Assembly: GCF_900115245.1 (NCBI RefSeq)
Contig: NZ_FOVT01000007.1
Location: 1 to 64,000, forward strand
Reading direction: 5' to 3'
Length of the DNA stretch: 64,000 bases
From: Mesorhizobium sp. NFR06
GTDB lineage: Bacteria; Pseudomonadota; Alphaproteobacteria; Rhizobiales; Rhizobiaceae
Positions 50,704-59,919 of this stretch are shown here, one piece after another. Below the pieces are notes generated by a model. That model was not told the DNA's origin. It saw only the letters and a program-made list of their open reading frames with translations, and ran no database searches. A program made the position numbers and the translations under genes. Every line of letters starts with the position of its first letter. Positions within the stretch are counted from its first letter, which is position 1.

Positions 50704-51294
50704 TTATTCGCCGTCGGCGGCGATGCGAACCTTGATCATGCGGTCGGGATCGGTGACCGTGCCGTTGTCCGCCTCGTCGCCCTTCTTGATCTTGTCGACG
50801 AGGTCCATGCCGCCGACGACCTTGCCGACGATGGTGTACTGGCCGTCGAGGTTCGGCGCCGGCGCGAACATGATGAAGAACTGCGAGTTCGCCGAATTCG
50901 GGTCCTGCGAACGGGCCATGCCGACAACGCCGCGCGCGAACTGCTCGCTCTGCGAGAATTCGGCCGGAAGGTCAGGCAGGTCCGAACCGCCGGTGCCCAC
51001 GGCCTCCGGGTTGAAACCTTTCTTCATGTTGCCGAATTTGACGTCGCCGGTCTGGGCCATGAAGCCGTCGATGACGCGGTGGAAGGCGACATTGTCATAG
51101 GCGCCGTCGCGCACCAGCTTCTTGATCTGCGCGACGTGCTTGGGGGCGAGGTCGGGACGCAGCGCGATGGTCACGTCGCCATCCTTCAGCGTGATGACCA
51201 TGGTGTTTTCCTTGTCGGCGGCCACGGCCGGCAGGGAAGCCGCGAAAAGGCCGGCAAGCACGACTAGGAACGAAGCGAGCTTCTTCAGCTGCAT
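50704..51294 (-). CDS. Periplasmic peptidyl-prolyl cis-trans isomerase (cyclophilin)
   Basis: A 196-residue cyclophilin with a signal peptide (MQLKKLASFLVVLAGLFAASLPAVA, cleavage near residue 25, given in two parts: MQLKKLASFL and VVLAGLFAASLPAVA). The core FHRVIDGFMAQTGDVKFG with GVVGMARSQDPNSANSQFFI is the cyclophilin active site. It likely aids folding of exported proteins. It is 30 bases upstream of the cytoplasmic paralogue. Confidence 0.94.
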   Translation of the reverse strand: MQLKKLASFLVVLAGLFAASLPAVAADKENTMVITLKDGDVTIALRPDLAPKHVAQIKKLVRDGAYDNVAFHRVIDGFMAQTGDVKFGNMKKGFNPEAVGTGGSDLPDLPAEFSQSEQFARGVVGMARSQDPNSANSQFFIMFAPAPNLDGQYTIVGKVVGGMDLVDKIKKGDEADNGTVTDPDRMIKVRIAADGE

Positions 51295-51312
51295 GGGGAT
51301 CTCCGGGAAAGC

Positions 51313-51813
51313 CTATTTGGTGAACTTGGCGGTGAGCGCGCCGGCAACGGCGGCCGGCACGAATGGGCGGATGTCGCCGCCCATCGAGGCAATCTGGCGC
51401 ACAAGTGTGGCGGTAATGGTGCGCACCGAAGGGCTGGCAGGCAGAAAAACCGTCTGCAATTCCGGCGCCATCGTCTCGTTCATGCCGGCCATCTGCATCT
51501 CGTAGTCGAGATCGGTGCCGTCGCGCAGGCCCCGGATCATGATCGAGGCGCCATGCTTGCGGGCCGCGTCGATCACCAGCCCGTCGAAGGCAACGACCTT
51601 GATGCGACCGCTATCGCGGCCGAACTCGGCCTGGGTCGCAGCTTCGATCAGCATCACCCGTTCCTCGAAGGAAAACAACGGCTTCTTGCCCGGATGAATG
51701 CCGATCGCCGCGTAAATGATGTCAGCGACCGCCAGCGACGCCTTCAGCACGTCGAGATGGCCATTGGTCAGCGGGTCGAAAGAGCCGGCGTAAAGGGCGA
51801 TGCGTTCGGTCAT
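51313..51813 (-). CDS. coaD: Pantetheine-phosphate adenylyltransferase
   Basis: A 166-residue CoaD, the penultimate enzyme of coenzyme A synthesis. [20 protein letters not shown] holds the TxGH nucleotidyltransferase motif, followed by the phosphate-binding [22 protein letters not shown] and the C-terminal SSTLVR-equivalent [16 protein letters not shown]. Length is normal. It is first in a row of same-strand genes reaching to tgt. Confidence 0.96.
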   Translation of the reverse strand: MTERIALYAGSFDPLTNGHLDVLKASLAVADIIYAAIGIHPGKKPLFSFEERVMLIEAATQAEFGRDSGRIKVVAFDGLVIDAARKHGASIMIRGLRDGTDLDYEMQMAGMNETMAPELQTVFLPASPSVRTITATLVRQIASMGGDIRPFVPAAVAGALTAKFTK

Positions 51814-51823
51814 GGCAGGCTTC

Positions 51824-51915
51824 TAGAGCAATTCCAGGAAAAGTGTGAGCGGTTTTCCGTCCGGAATTGCGACAAAAAAGATAGAGCGGTTCGCCGTTTC
51901 TTAACGGTGAAACGC
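51824..51915. repeat. Bipartite palindromic intergenic repeat, copy 2
   Basis: GCAATTCC (51828-51835) faces GGAATTGC (51863-51870), and the next hairpin pairs AGCGGTTCGCCGTT with AACGGTGAAACGCT (about 51885-51916). It closely matches copy 1 at 45730-45824 in order, spacing and sequence. It lies directly after the coaD start, in its upstream region. Confidence 0.88.
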
Positions 51916-52097
51916 TTTAGCGAGCCTCTCAAGCAAAGGCAAATCCAATCGTTTGCCCGGCCGTGAACCTTTTCGCGCCGATGAACGACAGATGAACGCG
52001 ACGATCACGAACGCTTCACGCAGCGTTCACTAGGTTGCCCTTCAAGGAATGAAACCAAATCCCCACCTCATCGTTAGAGGTGCAGGAGAAAACGCAA

Positions 52098-52250
52098 ATG
52101 CTGATCTACATGCTTGCCACTGCAATGACCATCGTGATGCTCATCGCGACCGCATTGGGGTTGCATCAGGAGGCGGAACGGGTGCGTGTCAAAGCCAACG
52201 CCAAGCGGCTCGATGGTTTTGCGCGACGCAACGTCTACCGTCGCTACTGA
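52098..52250 (+). CDS. 50-residue membrane peptide
   Basis: A complete short frame: ATG at 52098, TGA ending at 52250, with a consensus ribosome site AGGAGAA 7 bases upstream. The product has one hydrophobic helix (LIYMLATAMTIVMLIATALG) and a basic soluble tail (RVRVKANAKRLDGFARRN) ending RRY. Codon use is normal for the genome. No family recognised. A hairpin GAACGCT/AGCGTTC at 52009-52028 and repeated ATGAACG words lie upstream and could be regulatory. Confidence 0.65.
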   Translation: MLIYMLATAMTIVMLIATALGLHQEAERVRVKANAKRLDGFARRNVYRRY

Positions 52251-52264
52251 TCACGCCATGACCG

Positions 52265-52284
52265 CACCGGCCCAAGGGCCGGTG
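52265..52284. terminator. Strong hairpin between the small peptide gene and gyrA
   Basis: CACCGGCCC-AA-GGGCCGGTG is a perfect nine-base stem in the gap between the two convergent genes. The adjacent AAAAATT is on the gyrA side, so no clean U-tract follows on either strand; it may still end transcription or protect both mRNA ends. Confidence 0.55.
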
Positions 52285-52295
52285 AAAAATTCACA

Positions 52296-55085
52296 TCAAG
52301 TCTCGCTCTCGCCGGCACCGCCGGCACCAATCTCGTCCGCAGCCACATCTTCGGCCTCTTCGTCTGACTGCGGCTCCGAAATCCGCTCCACCGACACAAC
52401 CTTCTCGCCTTCGGCCGTGTTGAAGATGGTCACGCCCTTTGTGGCGCGGCTGGCGAAACGTATGCCGTTGACCGGCACGCGGATCACCGTGCCGCCGTCC
52501 GAAACCAACATGATCTGATCGTCATTGCCAACCGGGAAGGTCGCGACCAGGCGGCCGATTTCAGCCGTCTTCGACACGTCGGTGGCACGAATGCCCTTGC
52601 CGCCGCGGCCCGTCAGGCGGAAATCGTAGGACGACGAGCGTTTGCCATAGCCGTATTCGGTCACCGTCAGCACGAGCTGCTCATGCGCCTTGAGGAATTC
52701 ATAGCGGTCGTCCGGAAGTTCGGTCTCCTCGCCAATCTCCTCATTGGTGAGCGCGATCTCTTCTTCCTCGCCGCCCGTTTCAGGGGCAAGCCGCCGCTCC
52801 GCCGCCGCCCGCTTGAGGTAAGCGGCGCGCTCTGCCGGCGAAGCATCGACATGCTCGATCACCGACATGGATATGATCCGGTCAGTCTCGGCCATGGATA
52901 TGCCGCGCACGCCGACGGAATTGCGGCTCTGGAAGACGCGCACGTCGCTCACCGAGAAGCGGATGCACTGGCCGGAATTCGCCGTCAGCAGCACGTCGTC
53001 ATTGTCGGTGCAGGTCTCGACGCCGAGGATCTCGTCGCCCTCTTCCTCCAGCTTCATGGCGATCTTGCCGTTGCGGTTGACCTGGACGAAGTCGGACAGC
53101 TTGTTGCGGCGCACGGTGCCGCGCGTTGTGGCAAACATCACGTCAAGCTCGCCCCAGCTGGTCTCATCCTCGGGCAGCGGCATGATGGTGGTGATGCGTT
53201 CGCCCTGCTCGAGCGGTAGCATGTTGATCAAGGCTTTGCCGCGCGATTGCGGGTTGCCGATCGGCAAGCGCCAGACCTTTTCCTTGTAGACGATGCCGCG
53301 CGAGGAGAAGAACAGCACCGGCGTGTGCGTGTTGGCGACGAACAGCCGTGTGACGAAATCCTCTTCCTTCGTCGACATGCCGGAGCGGCCCTTCCCGCCG
53401 CGGCGCTGCGCCCGGTAGAGCGACAAGGGCACGCGCTTGATGTAGCCGGAATGGCTGACGGTGACGACCATGTCCTCGCGCTGGATCAGGTCCTCGTCTT
53501 CCATGTCCGCCCCGCCCTCGGCGAGCTCGGTGCGGCGTGGCGTGCCGAACTCGTCGCGGACGGCGATCAGCTCGTCCTTGACGATCTGCTGGATGCGTGC
53601 GCGCGACGACAAAATATCAAGGAAATCAACGATCTCAGCGCCGATCTTGTTCAACTCGTCGGCGATCTCGTCGCGGCCGAGCGCGGTCAGGCGCTGCAGG
53701 CGCAGGTCGAGGATGGCGCGCGCCTGTTCCTCGGAAAGGTTGTAGGTGCCGTCCTCGTTGATGCGGTGGCGCGGGTCGTCGATCAGCTCGATCAGCGGCG
53801 CGACGTCGTGCGACGGCCAGCGCCTCACCATCAACTGTTCGCGCGCCGTCTGCGGATCGGGCGCGGTGCGGATGAGCTTGATCACCTCGTCGATGTTGGC
53901 GACGGCAATCGCCAGACCGACCAACACATGCGCCCGATCGCGAGCCTTGCGCAAAAGGTACTTCGTGCGCCGGCTGATCACCTCCTCGCGGAAGCCGACA
54001 AAGGCTTTCAGCATGTCGATAAGCGTCAGCACTTCCGGCTTGCCGCCGTTGAGCGCCACCATGTTGGCGCCGAAGGAGGTCTGTAGCGGCGTGAAGCGGT
54101 AGAGCTGGTTGAGGATGACGTCGGCGACGGCGTCACGCTTCAGTTCGACGACGACGCGATAGCCCTGGCGGTCGCTCTCGTCGCGGATGTCGGAGATGCC
54201 CTCGATGCGCTTGTCGCGCACCAGCTCGGCCATCTTCTCGATCATCGAGGCCTTGTTCACCTGGTAGGGTATCTCGGTGATGATGATCGATTCGCGGTCA
54301 TTGCCGCGCTGCTCGATATTGACGCGGCCACGCATGACGATGGAGCCGCGGCCGGTCGAATAGGCGCTGTAGATGCCGGAACGGCCAAGCACGATGCCGC
54401 CGGTCGGGAAATCCGGGCCCGGCACGATCTCCATCAACGACGGCAGGTCGATCGCCGGATTGTCGATGATGGCGATGGCGCCGTTGCAGACTTCCGTCAG
54501 ATTGTGCGGCGGGATGTTGGTGGCCATGCCGACGGCGATGCCGCCGGAGCCGTTGACCAGGAGGTTCGGGAAGCGCGCCGGCAGCACCTTGGGCTCGCTG
54601 CCCGAAGCATCGTAGGTGTCCTGGAAATCGACGGTTTCCTTGTCGATGTCCTCCAGCAGCTCATGCGCGACCTTGGTGAGCCTGGACTCGGTGTAGCGCA
54701 TTGCCGCCGGCGGGTCGCCGTCGATCGAGCCGAAATTGCCTTGACCGTCGATCAGCGGCACCCGCAACGACCAGTCCTGCGCCATGCGCACCAGGGCATC
54801 GTAGATCGAGGCGTCGCCATGCGGATGGTATTTACCCATCACGTCGGCAACCGGACGCGCCGACTTCACATATTTGCGGTTCCAGTGGTAGCCGCTCTCA
54901 TGCGAGGCATAGAGGATGCGGCGATGCACCGGCTTCAGGCCGTCGCGCACGTCGGGCAGCGCGCGGCTGACGATCACGCTCATGGCGTAATCGAGATAGG
55001 AACGCTGCATCTCCTCGATGATCGAAATCGGCTCGATGCCGGAGGGGCCGCCGTCCGGCCCGCGCGGTGTCTTCTGGTCGGTCAA
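52296..55085 (-). CDS. gyrA: DNA gyrase subunit A
   Basis: A 929-residue type II topoisomerase subunit that cuts and rejoins DNA. The catalytic tyrosine is Tyr131 in [10 protein letters not shown]. The quinolone-determining region reads [13 protein letters not shown], with Ala92 at the position of E. coli Ser83 and Asp96 at that of Asp87. The C-terminal domain has the GyrA box RRGGKG (seen as [12 protein letters not shown]) and six beta-pinwheel repeats, with an acidic tail. A long insertion between 780 and 830 is Glu-rich. Confidence 0.97.
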   Translation of the reverse strand: MTDQKTPRGPDGGPSGIEPISIIEEMQRSYLDYAMSVIVSRALPDVRDGLKPVHRRILYASHESGYHWNRKYVKSARPVADVMGKYHPHGDASIYDALVRMAQDWSLRVPLIDGQGNFGSIDGDPPAAMRYTESRLTKVAHELLEDIDKETVDFQDTYDASGSEPKVLPARFPNLLVNGSGGIAVGMATNIPPHNLTEVCNGAIAIIDNPAIDLPSLMEIVPGPDFPTGGIVLGRSGIYSAYSTGRGSIVMRGRVNIEQRGNDRESIIITEIPYQVNKASMIEKMAELVRDKRIEGISDIRDESDRQGYRVVVELKRDAVADVILNQLYRFTPLQTSFGANMVALNGGKPEVLTLIDMLKAFVGFREEVISRRTKYLLRKARDRAHVLVGLAIAVANIDEVIKLIRTAPDPQTAREQLMVRRWPSHDVAPLIELIDDPRHRINEDGTYNLSEEQARAILDLRLQRLTALGRDEIADELNKIGAEIVDFLDILSSRARIQQIVKDELIAVRDEFGTPRRTELAEGGADMEDEDLIQREDMVVTVSHSGYIKRVPLSLYRAQRRGGKGRSGMSTKEEDFVTRLFVANTHTPVLFFSSRGIVYKEKVWRLPIGNPQSRGKALINMLPLEQGERITTIMPLPEDETSWGELDVMFATTRGTVRRNKLSDFVQVNRNGKIAMKLEEEGDEILGVETCTDNDDVLLTANSGQCIRFSVSDVRVFQSRNSVGVRGISMAETDRIISMSVIEHVDASPAERAAYLKRAAAERRLAPETGGEEEEIALTNEEIGEETELPDDRYEFLKAHEQLVLTVTEYGYGKRSSSYDFRLTGRGGKGIRATDVSKTAEIGRLVATFPVGNDDQIMLVSDGGTVIRVPVNGIRFASRATKGVTIFNTAEGEKVVSVERISEPQSDEEAEDVAADEIGAGGAGESET

Positions 55086-55506
55086 ATCAGGTTCACAATC
55101 CAGTCGGGAATCACTGCCCGCTTATATAGGAAGCCTCGCCGAAACTCCAATGTCGGCCGGATTTTTCCAGAGACAATTTTGATGGGAATTTCAAATGGAT
55201 ACCGCTGATTGCGACGATATGGCCACGGTCATTTTCGCTGCAGAGCGGCAAGGTCGGCGATGGATCGGGCAAAGCCGCACGTGCTGTGAACCTAGCCCGA
55301 TGGCTGCCTTTGCGAGCGCTGAGCGGTTGGAGCGTCAAGGACCTCGACGGCGATCTTACGGCCCGCGTCACGCTCGCGCCGATCGCCACCTGCCCGGATG
55401 GTGCCGTCCGACGTCGGATTGACGGCATTCAGTGCGTAGCGGTCAGGCTCGGCGACTTCGCCGCGGCCATCGCCAGGAATTGCGCAAAAACAAAGGGCTA
55501 GAGTGG
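55086..55506. other. 421-base gap upstream of gyrA, no supported gene
   Basis: This stretch holds the presumed gyrA promoter (minus strand) and the 3' flank of the AraC gene. Short frames are open on both strands, but none has a ribosome site with recognisable similarity. At 55476-55509 a partial copy of the bipartite repeat (GGAATTGCGCAAAAACAAAG and following) survives. Confidence 0.5.
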
Positions 55507-56349
55507 TTAACTGAAGTTCTGAGCCGCATGGACTCGGCGGGTGCGATAGGCGCCTGGGGTTTCGCCCATCTCGCGCCGGAACCGCCGGTTGAAGGTCGAC
55601 AGGTCGCTGAAGCCGGCATCGAACGCGATCGTCGAGATCGCGGCATCCGAGCTGCGCAGCCGCACCGCGGCGCGGTGCAGTCTTGTGCGCAGCAGGAACT
55701 GGTAGGGCGTCATGCCGGCCACCTGACGGAACGTGCGCAGAAAATGGTAGGGGCTGGTCGCCGTGCTGGCGGCAAGATCGGCCAGTGAAAGTGGTTGCTC
55801 CGCTTCCAGCTCGATGCGCCGCACCGCCTCGGCGACGCGCTTCTGGTCGCGGCGGCTGGGCGTACGGGCTGCCTGAACGGTGCCGGAACCGGCCGCGACG
55901 ACTGCACCCGTAATGCGCAGGCCGAGTTCCTCGAACGCGTCGGCGTCGCCGGTTTCCCGCGCTGCCTCCGCCTCGGCCAACAGCGGCGCCAGCGCCGGCA
56001 AAGGCGGCAGGCGCGGATCGGCAAAACCGAGCCGCTTCGCGCCCGGCAATTCGGCCACCACGCGCTCCATGTATGCAGGCGCAAAATGGAAGGAGAGGCA
56101 GCGGTCGCCGGCGCCGTGCTCGTGCCCGCATTCGTAGCATGCGCCAGGATTGCCGAGCAGGATTGCGCCCGGCGCCAGCATCGCCGTGCCCTGGCGCGTG
56201 CGATAGCGGAACGTGCCGTTTGTCACCGCCGCGACGCAGAAGCTGCGATGCTCTTCTTCGAACGATTTGTCGCCGGCGCCGGCGGTGCACACCACGTCGG
56301 ACACCTGCCAGCCAGGTCCGGAAGCGAGGGTGTTCTGGGCTGTCGTCAT
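55507..56349 (-). CDS. AraC-family transcriptional regulator
   Basis: A 280-residue regulator. The C terminus has two helix-turn-helix units (LSLADLAASTATSPYHFLRTF, and ISTIAFDAGFSDLSTFNRRF), while the N-terminal half has a cupin-like sensor region with Cys-rich GACYECGHEHGAGDRC. The ATG at 56347-56349 is chosen because longer upstream frames cross the divergent gene. The effector is unknown; the divergent hypothetical gene is the likeliest target. Confidence 0.9.
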   Translation of the reverse strand: MTTAQNTLASGPGWQVSDVVCTAGAGDKSFEEEHRSFCVAAVTNGTFRYRTRQGTAMLAPGAILLGNPGACYECGHEHGAGDRCLSFHFAPAYMERVVAELPGAKRLGFADPRLPPLPALAPLLAEAEAARETGDADAFEELGLRITGAVVAAGSGTVQAARTPSRRDQKRVAEAVRRIELEAEQPLSLADLAASTATSPYHFLRTFRQVAGMTPYQFLLRTRLHRAAVRLRSSDAAISTIAFDAGFSDLSTFNRRFRREMGETPGAYRTRRVHAAQNFS

Positions 56350-56433
56350 GGCTGAAAGATAGCAATTTTTCCCAAGCGAGGAACGCTGCCGCGCCCTTAT
56401 GCTCGTCCTCTCCTGACAAACGAGGCAGCAACC

Positions 56434-56967
56434 ATGACCGATCCCTTTGCACAGGCCTTGCACAGCGACGGCCCCGATCCGGGTCTTGCCGAAAAGTTGA
56501 AGCTCTATGGCCGCTTGGCCGGCGCCTGGACATTCGACGCCACTCGCACCCTCGAAGACGGCACCAGGCTTACCGGGCGCGGCGAGGTGCATTTCGGCTG
56601 GGTACTCGAAGGCAGGGCTGTCCAGGATGTCTGGATCCTGCCCGCGCGCGACGCCGGCCCCTCGCCCTCGCTCGGGCCGTGGACCTTCTACGGCACGACA
56701 CTGCGCGTTTACGATCCGGGCGCGGACGCATGGCACATTTTTTGGAGCGATCCGCGCAACCAGTATTACAGCCGGCAACTTGGCCGCGCCGAGGGCGACA
56801 CCATCGTCCAGATCGGTGCCGACGGCACCGGCTCGTCGGTGCGCTGGAGTTTTTCGCGCATCACCGAGAACTCGTTTCGTTGGCTGGGCGAGCGTTCGCA
56901 TGACGGCGGCGCCACCTGGCGCATGGAGGTCGAGTTCCTGGCCCGGCGGGTGGATGAACCTCGATAG
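56434..56967 (+). CDS. Hypothetical protein, DUF1579/lipocalin-like fold suspected
   Basis: A 177-residue soluble protein with many Trp and Gly residues and alternating strands (LAGAWTFDATRTL, GEVHFGWVLEGRAVQDVWI, WTFYGTTLRVYDPGADAWHIFWSDP). That pattern resembles DUF1579-type or lipocalin-like barrels, but I do not recognise the exact family. It is divergent from an AraC regulator with an 84-base gap, so it is probably its target. Codon use is normal. Confidence 0.72.
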   Translation: MTDPFAQALHSDGPDPGLAEKLKLYGRLAGAWTFDATRTLEDGTRLTGRGEVHFGWVLEGRAVQDVWILPARDAGPSPSLGPWTFYGTTLRVYDPGADAWHIFWSDPRNQYYSRQLGRAEGDTIVQIGADGTGSSVRWSFSRITENSFRWLGERSHDGGATWRMEVEFLARRVDEPR

Positions 56968-57007
56968 CGATGGGAAAGTCGCAAGAAATTGAAAGCAGCG
57001 GTCCTTC

Positions 57008-57175
57008 GCGCCCCCCTCTGCCCTGCCGGGCATCTCCCCCACTTGGGCCCACTTGGGGGGGAGATTTGCAGTTTCGGCGACGGCGCCCTTCCTGCACGCT
57101 GGTGATTGGCGAAGGCCGATGCGACATCCGATCTCCCCCCTTGTGGGGGAGATGTCCGGCAGGACAGAGGGGGGC
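57008..57175. repeat. 168-base inverted intergenic repeat of Mesorhizobium type
   Basis: The left arm (57008-57065) and right arm (57131-57175) are inverted copies of a C-rich/G-rich block: GCGCCCCCCTCTG...CATCTCCCCC on the left, GGGGGAGATGTCCGGCAGG...GAGGGGGGC on the right. Between them lies a spacer including GGTGATTGGCGAA. The left arm has a small internal duplication (ACTTGGGCCC). I recall this element as very common in Mesorhizobium. It fills most of the 323-base gap before marC. Confidence 0.85.
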
Positions 57176-57290
57176 ACTGTCCCGCCTGCTCTCACAGCTT
57201 CGCGCGCACCATTTCCTTCCGCTTTTCACCGCCCCGGCTTTGCTCTACCAATCGGGCGCTTGGGCTTCGCCCGGCGGGAGGGGACCAGCG

Positions 57291-57920
57291 ATGCCGAGTT
57301 TCGACAGCCTGTTCAACGCCTTCGTCACCATCCTGGTGACCATCGACCCGCCGGGACTGGCGCCACTATTCCTCGCCGTGACGCGCGGCATGAACCGCGA
57401 CGAGCGCCAGCAGGTCTCGGTGCGCGCTTCGGTGATCGGCTTCCTGGTGATGGCGCTGTTTGCGGTTGCCGGCGCCTCGATCCTGTCGGTGTTCGGGATC
57501 ACGCTGCCGGCCTTCCGCGTCGCCGGCGGTTTCCTGCTGTTCTTCATCGCCTTCGAAATGGTGTTCGAGCGCCGCCAGGACCGCAAGGAGAAGATCGGCG
57601 ACGTCGCCATCACCAAGGACATGATCCACAACATCGCCGCCTTCCCGCTGGCCATCCCGCTGATCGCCGGTCCCGGCGCGATTTCGGCGACGGTGCTGCT
57701 GTCGGGGCACTTTGAAGGCTTTGCCGCTCAAGCAGCGCTGGTCGGCATCATCTTTGTTTGCCTGGCGATCACCTATCTGGTGTTCGTGCTGTCGGAACGC
57801 ATCGACCGCATCCTCGGCCAGACCGGCCGTTCGATCCTGACTCGTCTGCTGGGCGTCATCCTGGCAGCGCTGGCAGTGCAGTTCGTGGCGGACGGCATCA
57901 GGGCGCTGATGGCGGCCTAG
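57291..57920 (+). CDS. MarC family integral membrane protein
   Basis: A 209-residue protein with six transmembrane helices. The opening FNAFVTILVTIDPPGLAPLFLAVT and the central AAFPLAIPLIAGPGAISATVLL are signatures of the MarC/YhgN family. Members were once thought to be multiple-antibiotic resistance proteins, but their function is unknown. ATG 57291 follows GGGAGGGG. It is convergent with osmC. Confidence 0.9.
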   Translation: MPSFDSLFNAFVTILVTIDPPGLAPLFLAVTRGMNRDERQQVSVRASVIGFLVMALFAVAGASILSVFGITLPAFRVAGGFLLFFIAFEMVFERRQDRKEKIGDVAITKDMIHNIAAFPLAIPLIAGPGAISATVLLSGHFEGFAAQAALVGIIFVCLAITYLVFVLSERIDRILGQTGRSILTRLLGVILAALAVQFVADGIRALMAA

Positions 57921-57970
57921 GACCTCGGGATCAACCGCGAACCGCAGGCGTTCGACACTGCCCGACTGCC

Positions 57971-58396
57971 CTATTTCGCGGCTGTATCGACGATCTCGAA
58001 ATCGTGGGTCATGGTCGCCGTCTTGGCCATCATGGCGGAAGCCGAGCAGTATTTCTCGATCGACAGGTCGATCGCCCGTTTCACCTTGTCGTGCGAGAGC
58101 GCGCGGCCCTTGACGATGAAATGCATATGGATGCGGGTGAACACCTTCGGATCGGTCTCGGCCCGGTCGGCGTCGAGCTCGACCACGCAGTCCTCCACTG
58201 CCTCTCGGCCTTTTTCGAGGATATGCACGACGTCATAGGCCGAGCAGCCGCCGGTGCCGATGAGCACCAGCTCCATCGGGCTCGGCCCCGGCGTCTTGCC
58301 ATCCGGTCCGTGCGCCGTGCCCAGCACGAGCTTGTGTCCGCTGCCGGATTCGCCGACAAAGGTGCGTTCCTCGACCCATTTGACGCGTGCTTTCAC
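57971..58396 (-). CDS. OsmC family protein
   Basis: A 141-residue OsmC/YhfA-like protein. The second conserved Cys lies in TGGCSAYDVVHILEKGR; KVKRAIDLSIEKYCSASAMMAK holds the other. OsmC proteins reduce organic peroxides, while the YhfA subgroup, which this resembles by length and the MELVLIGTGGCSAYD motif, is less well understood. It is followed by nothing on the same strand and convergent with marC. Confidence 0.9.
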   Translation of the reverse strand: MKARVKWVEERTFVGESGSGHKLVLGTAHGPDGKTPGPSPMELVLIGTGGCSAYDVVHILEKGREAVEDCVVELDADRAETDPKVFTRIHMHFIVKGRALSHDKVKRAIDLSIEKYCSASAMMAKTATMTHDFEIVDTAAK

Positions 58397-58424
58397 GTTG
58401 TCTTCCTTACGAGTTTCTGCCGTC

Positions 58425-58817
58425 CTACTGGCCGAATGCGACGGTGTGCATGATCCGCCCCGGCAGCAATGTGAAAATGCCGGCGCCGACCAACGCGAAC
58501 AGATAGAGCTTGATCATGGCGCCGTGATGCGCAGCCACCTTATGGTGTGCGCATACCATACCGCCAGCGGCACGGTGACCAGCACCAGGATCGACAACAC
58601 ATGGATCGGGCTGAAAGGGCCGATGAGCCGGATTTGCTGGATCCAGAAACTCGAAACGGCGATGACCAGCATCAGCGCCACCCACGCCCATCACACGGTG
58701 GCGCGTAGTGCCTTTTGGCAATGCCAGTTGGGCGCCACCCGCCGCCAGCGCGGCCAAGGCCGCGAAGGCATGCCCTGGAATGGGAGGCGACGCCGACACA
58801 AGCGGTCCGAGCGACAT
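58425..58817 (-). pseudogene. DUF2306 membrane protein gene with two frameshifts
   Basis: The N-terminal frame (MSLGPLVSASPPIPGHAF to TTRHRVMG) agrees with DUF2306. After this the expected continuation AWVALMLVIAVSSFWIQQIRL and SPIHVLSILVLVTVPLAVWYAH is found only in the next frame, and the C terminus MIKLYLFALVGAGIFTLLPG returns to the first. The two shifts (near 58690 and near 58555) compensate each other, leaving scrambled middle residues. It is either a recent pseudogene or two sequence errors. Confidence 0.75.
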
Positions 58818-58851
58818 CGCCCCGTCCCCTCAAACGGCCGTTTCGAGACGC

Positions 58852-59367
58852 TTAGAACGGGATCTCGTCGTCGAGCTCGCGCGACGAGCCGCCGCCGCCG
58901 CCCTTCGGACCACCACCGCCGCCACGGCTGAAACCTTCATTCGGACCGGACTGGCCGAAATCCGAGCCACGGCTGTTGCCGCCGGAATAATTGCCGACCT
59001 GGCCGCCGCCCTCGCCGCGCGCGTCGAGCATCTGCAACTCGCCACGGAATTTCTGCAACACCACTTCGGTCGTATAGCGGTCGTTACCGGTCTGGTCCTG
59101 CCATTTGCGGGTCTGCAACTGACCCTCGACATAGACCTTCATGCCCTTCTTCAGATACTGCTCGGCCACCTTGGCGATCTGGTCGTTGAAGATGACGACA
59201 TTGTGCCACTCGGTCTTTTCCTTGCGTTCGCCCGAATTCTTGTCGCGCCAGCTTTCCGACGTGGCGATGCGAATGTTGACGACCGGCTCGCCCGAATTCA
59301 GACGGCGGATTTCAGGGTCCGCCCCGAGATTGCCGACCAGAATGACCTTGTTGACGCTACCCGCCAT
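58852..59367 (-). CDS. ssb: Single-stranded DNA-binding protein
   Basis: A 171-residue SSB. The OB fold begins [20 protein letters not shown] and contains [22 protein letters not shown] and [15 protein letters not shown] Gly-rich linker leads to the acidic C-terminal tip DDEIPF that binds partner proteins. A perfect LexA box (GTTC-N7-GTTC) at 59470-59484 suggests SOS induction; uvrA, often its neighbour in alphaproteobacteria, is about 3 kb away, also with a LexA box. Confidence 0.97.
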   Translation of the reverse strand: MAGSVNKVILVGNLGADPEIRRLNSGEPVVNIRIATSESWRDKNSGERKEKTEWHNVVIFNDQIAKVAEQYLKKGMKVYVEGQLQTRKWQDQTGNDRYTTEVVLQKFRGELQMLDARGEGGGQVGNYSGGNSRGSDFGQSGPNEGFSRGGGGGPKGGGGGSSRELDDEIPF

Positions 59368-59469
59368 CGTACTTCTCCGCGCTCATCCGAAACAAATTTG
59401 AAGTCGCTCACCTTATAGCCTGCGGTTCGCCCACGCCCGCAAAAGGCTGGCTTTTCCCACAAGGTTTTT

Positions 59470-59484
59470 GTTCTCTTTTCGTTC
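59470..59484. promoter_or_regulatory. LexA (SOS) box upstream of ssb
   Basis: GTTC-TCTTTTC-GTTC matches the alphaproteobacterial LexA consensus GTTC-N7-GTTC exactly. It lies 103 bases upstream of the ssb start. Confidence 0.85.
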
Positions 59485-59579
59485 TAGGCGCAGCCGCCTG
59501 TTCTGTCAAGGAATGTCAGCAAAGGCGGGGTTTGAACGTACGTACCGATATGGCGATCAAATAGCCACTTGCCAAATCA

Positions 59580-59595
59580 ATAAGTATCGACTTAT
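59580..59595 (+). promoter_or_regulatory. Perfect palindrome, candidate operator of the ArsR-family gene
   Basis: ATAAGT-ATCG-ACTTAT is a 16-base perfect dyad, 9 bases before the regulator's ATG at 59605. ArsR proteins bind such AT-rich dyads in their own promoters, so autorepression is likely. Confidence 0.7.
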
Positions 59596-59604
59596 GCTTT
59601 GTTC

Positions 59605-59919
59605 ATGATGGAAGCAGAGATTTTCCGCGCCCTGGCCGATCCGACACGGCGCGCCGTCTATGAGCGGCTGGCGGCCAGAGAATTGACCGTATCGGAATTG
59701 CGCGCCGGCATGAGCGTGTCCCAACCGGCGGTCTCGCAACACCTTGCCGTCCTGCGTGGCGCCGGTCTGGTCGTCGAGCGGCGCGCCGGCCGCAACGCCT
59801 ATTACCGCGCCGATCCACATGGGCTCGATCCGCTGCTCGGCTGGGTCGAACGCTACCGTGCCTTCTGGCCCGAACACATCGAGAAGCTGAAGACCGTTCT
59901 GAAGGGAATGGACCAATGA
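59605..59919 (+). CDS. ArsR-family transcriptional regulator
   Basis: A 104-residue winged-helix regulator: IFRALADPTRRAVYERLAARELTVSELRA and SVSQPAVSQHLAVLRGAGLVVERRAGR are a standard ArsR fold. No cysteine metal-binding motif is present, so it is probably not metal responsive. It overlaps the SRPBCC gene by 4 bases (ATGA), a common pairing. I take ATG 59605; a TTG six bases earlier or an ATG three bases later are alternatives. Confidence 0.9.
   Translation: MMEAEIFRALADPTRRAVYERLAARELTVSELRAGMSVSQPAVSQHLAVLRGAGLVVERRAGRNAYYRADPHGLDPLLGWVERYRAFWPEHIEKLKTVLKGMDQ

Noticed and set aside
55195..55422. Short frames upstream of gyrA on both strands
   Set aside because: No ribosome site or recognised domain; probably promoter and flank sequence.
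59530..59545. ACGTACGT-like palindrome upstream of the ArsR gene
   Set aside because: Short, self-complementary sequence of a kind expected by chance; the 16-base dyad at 59580 is a far better operator.
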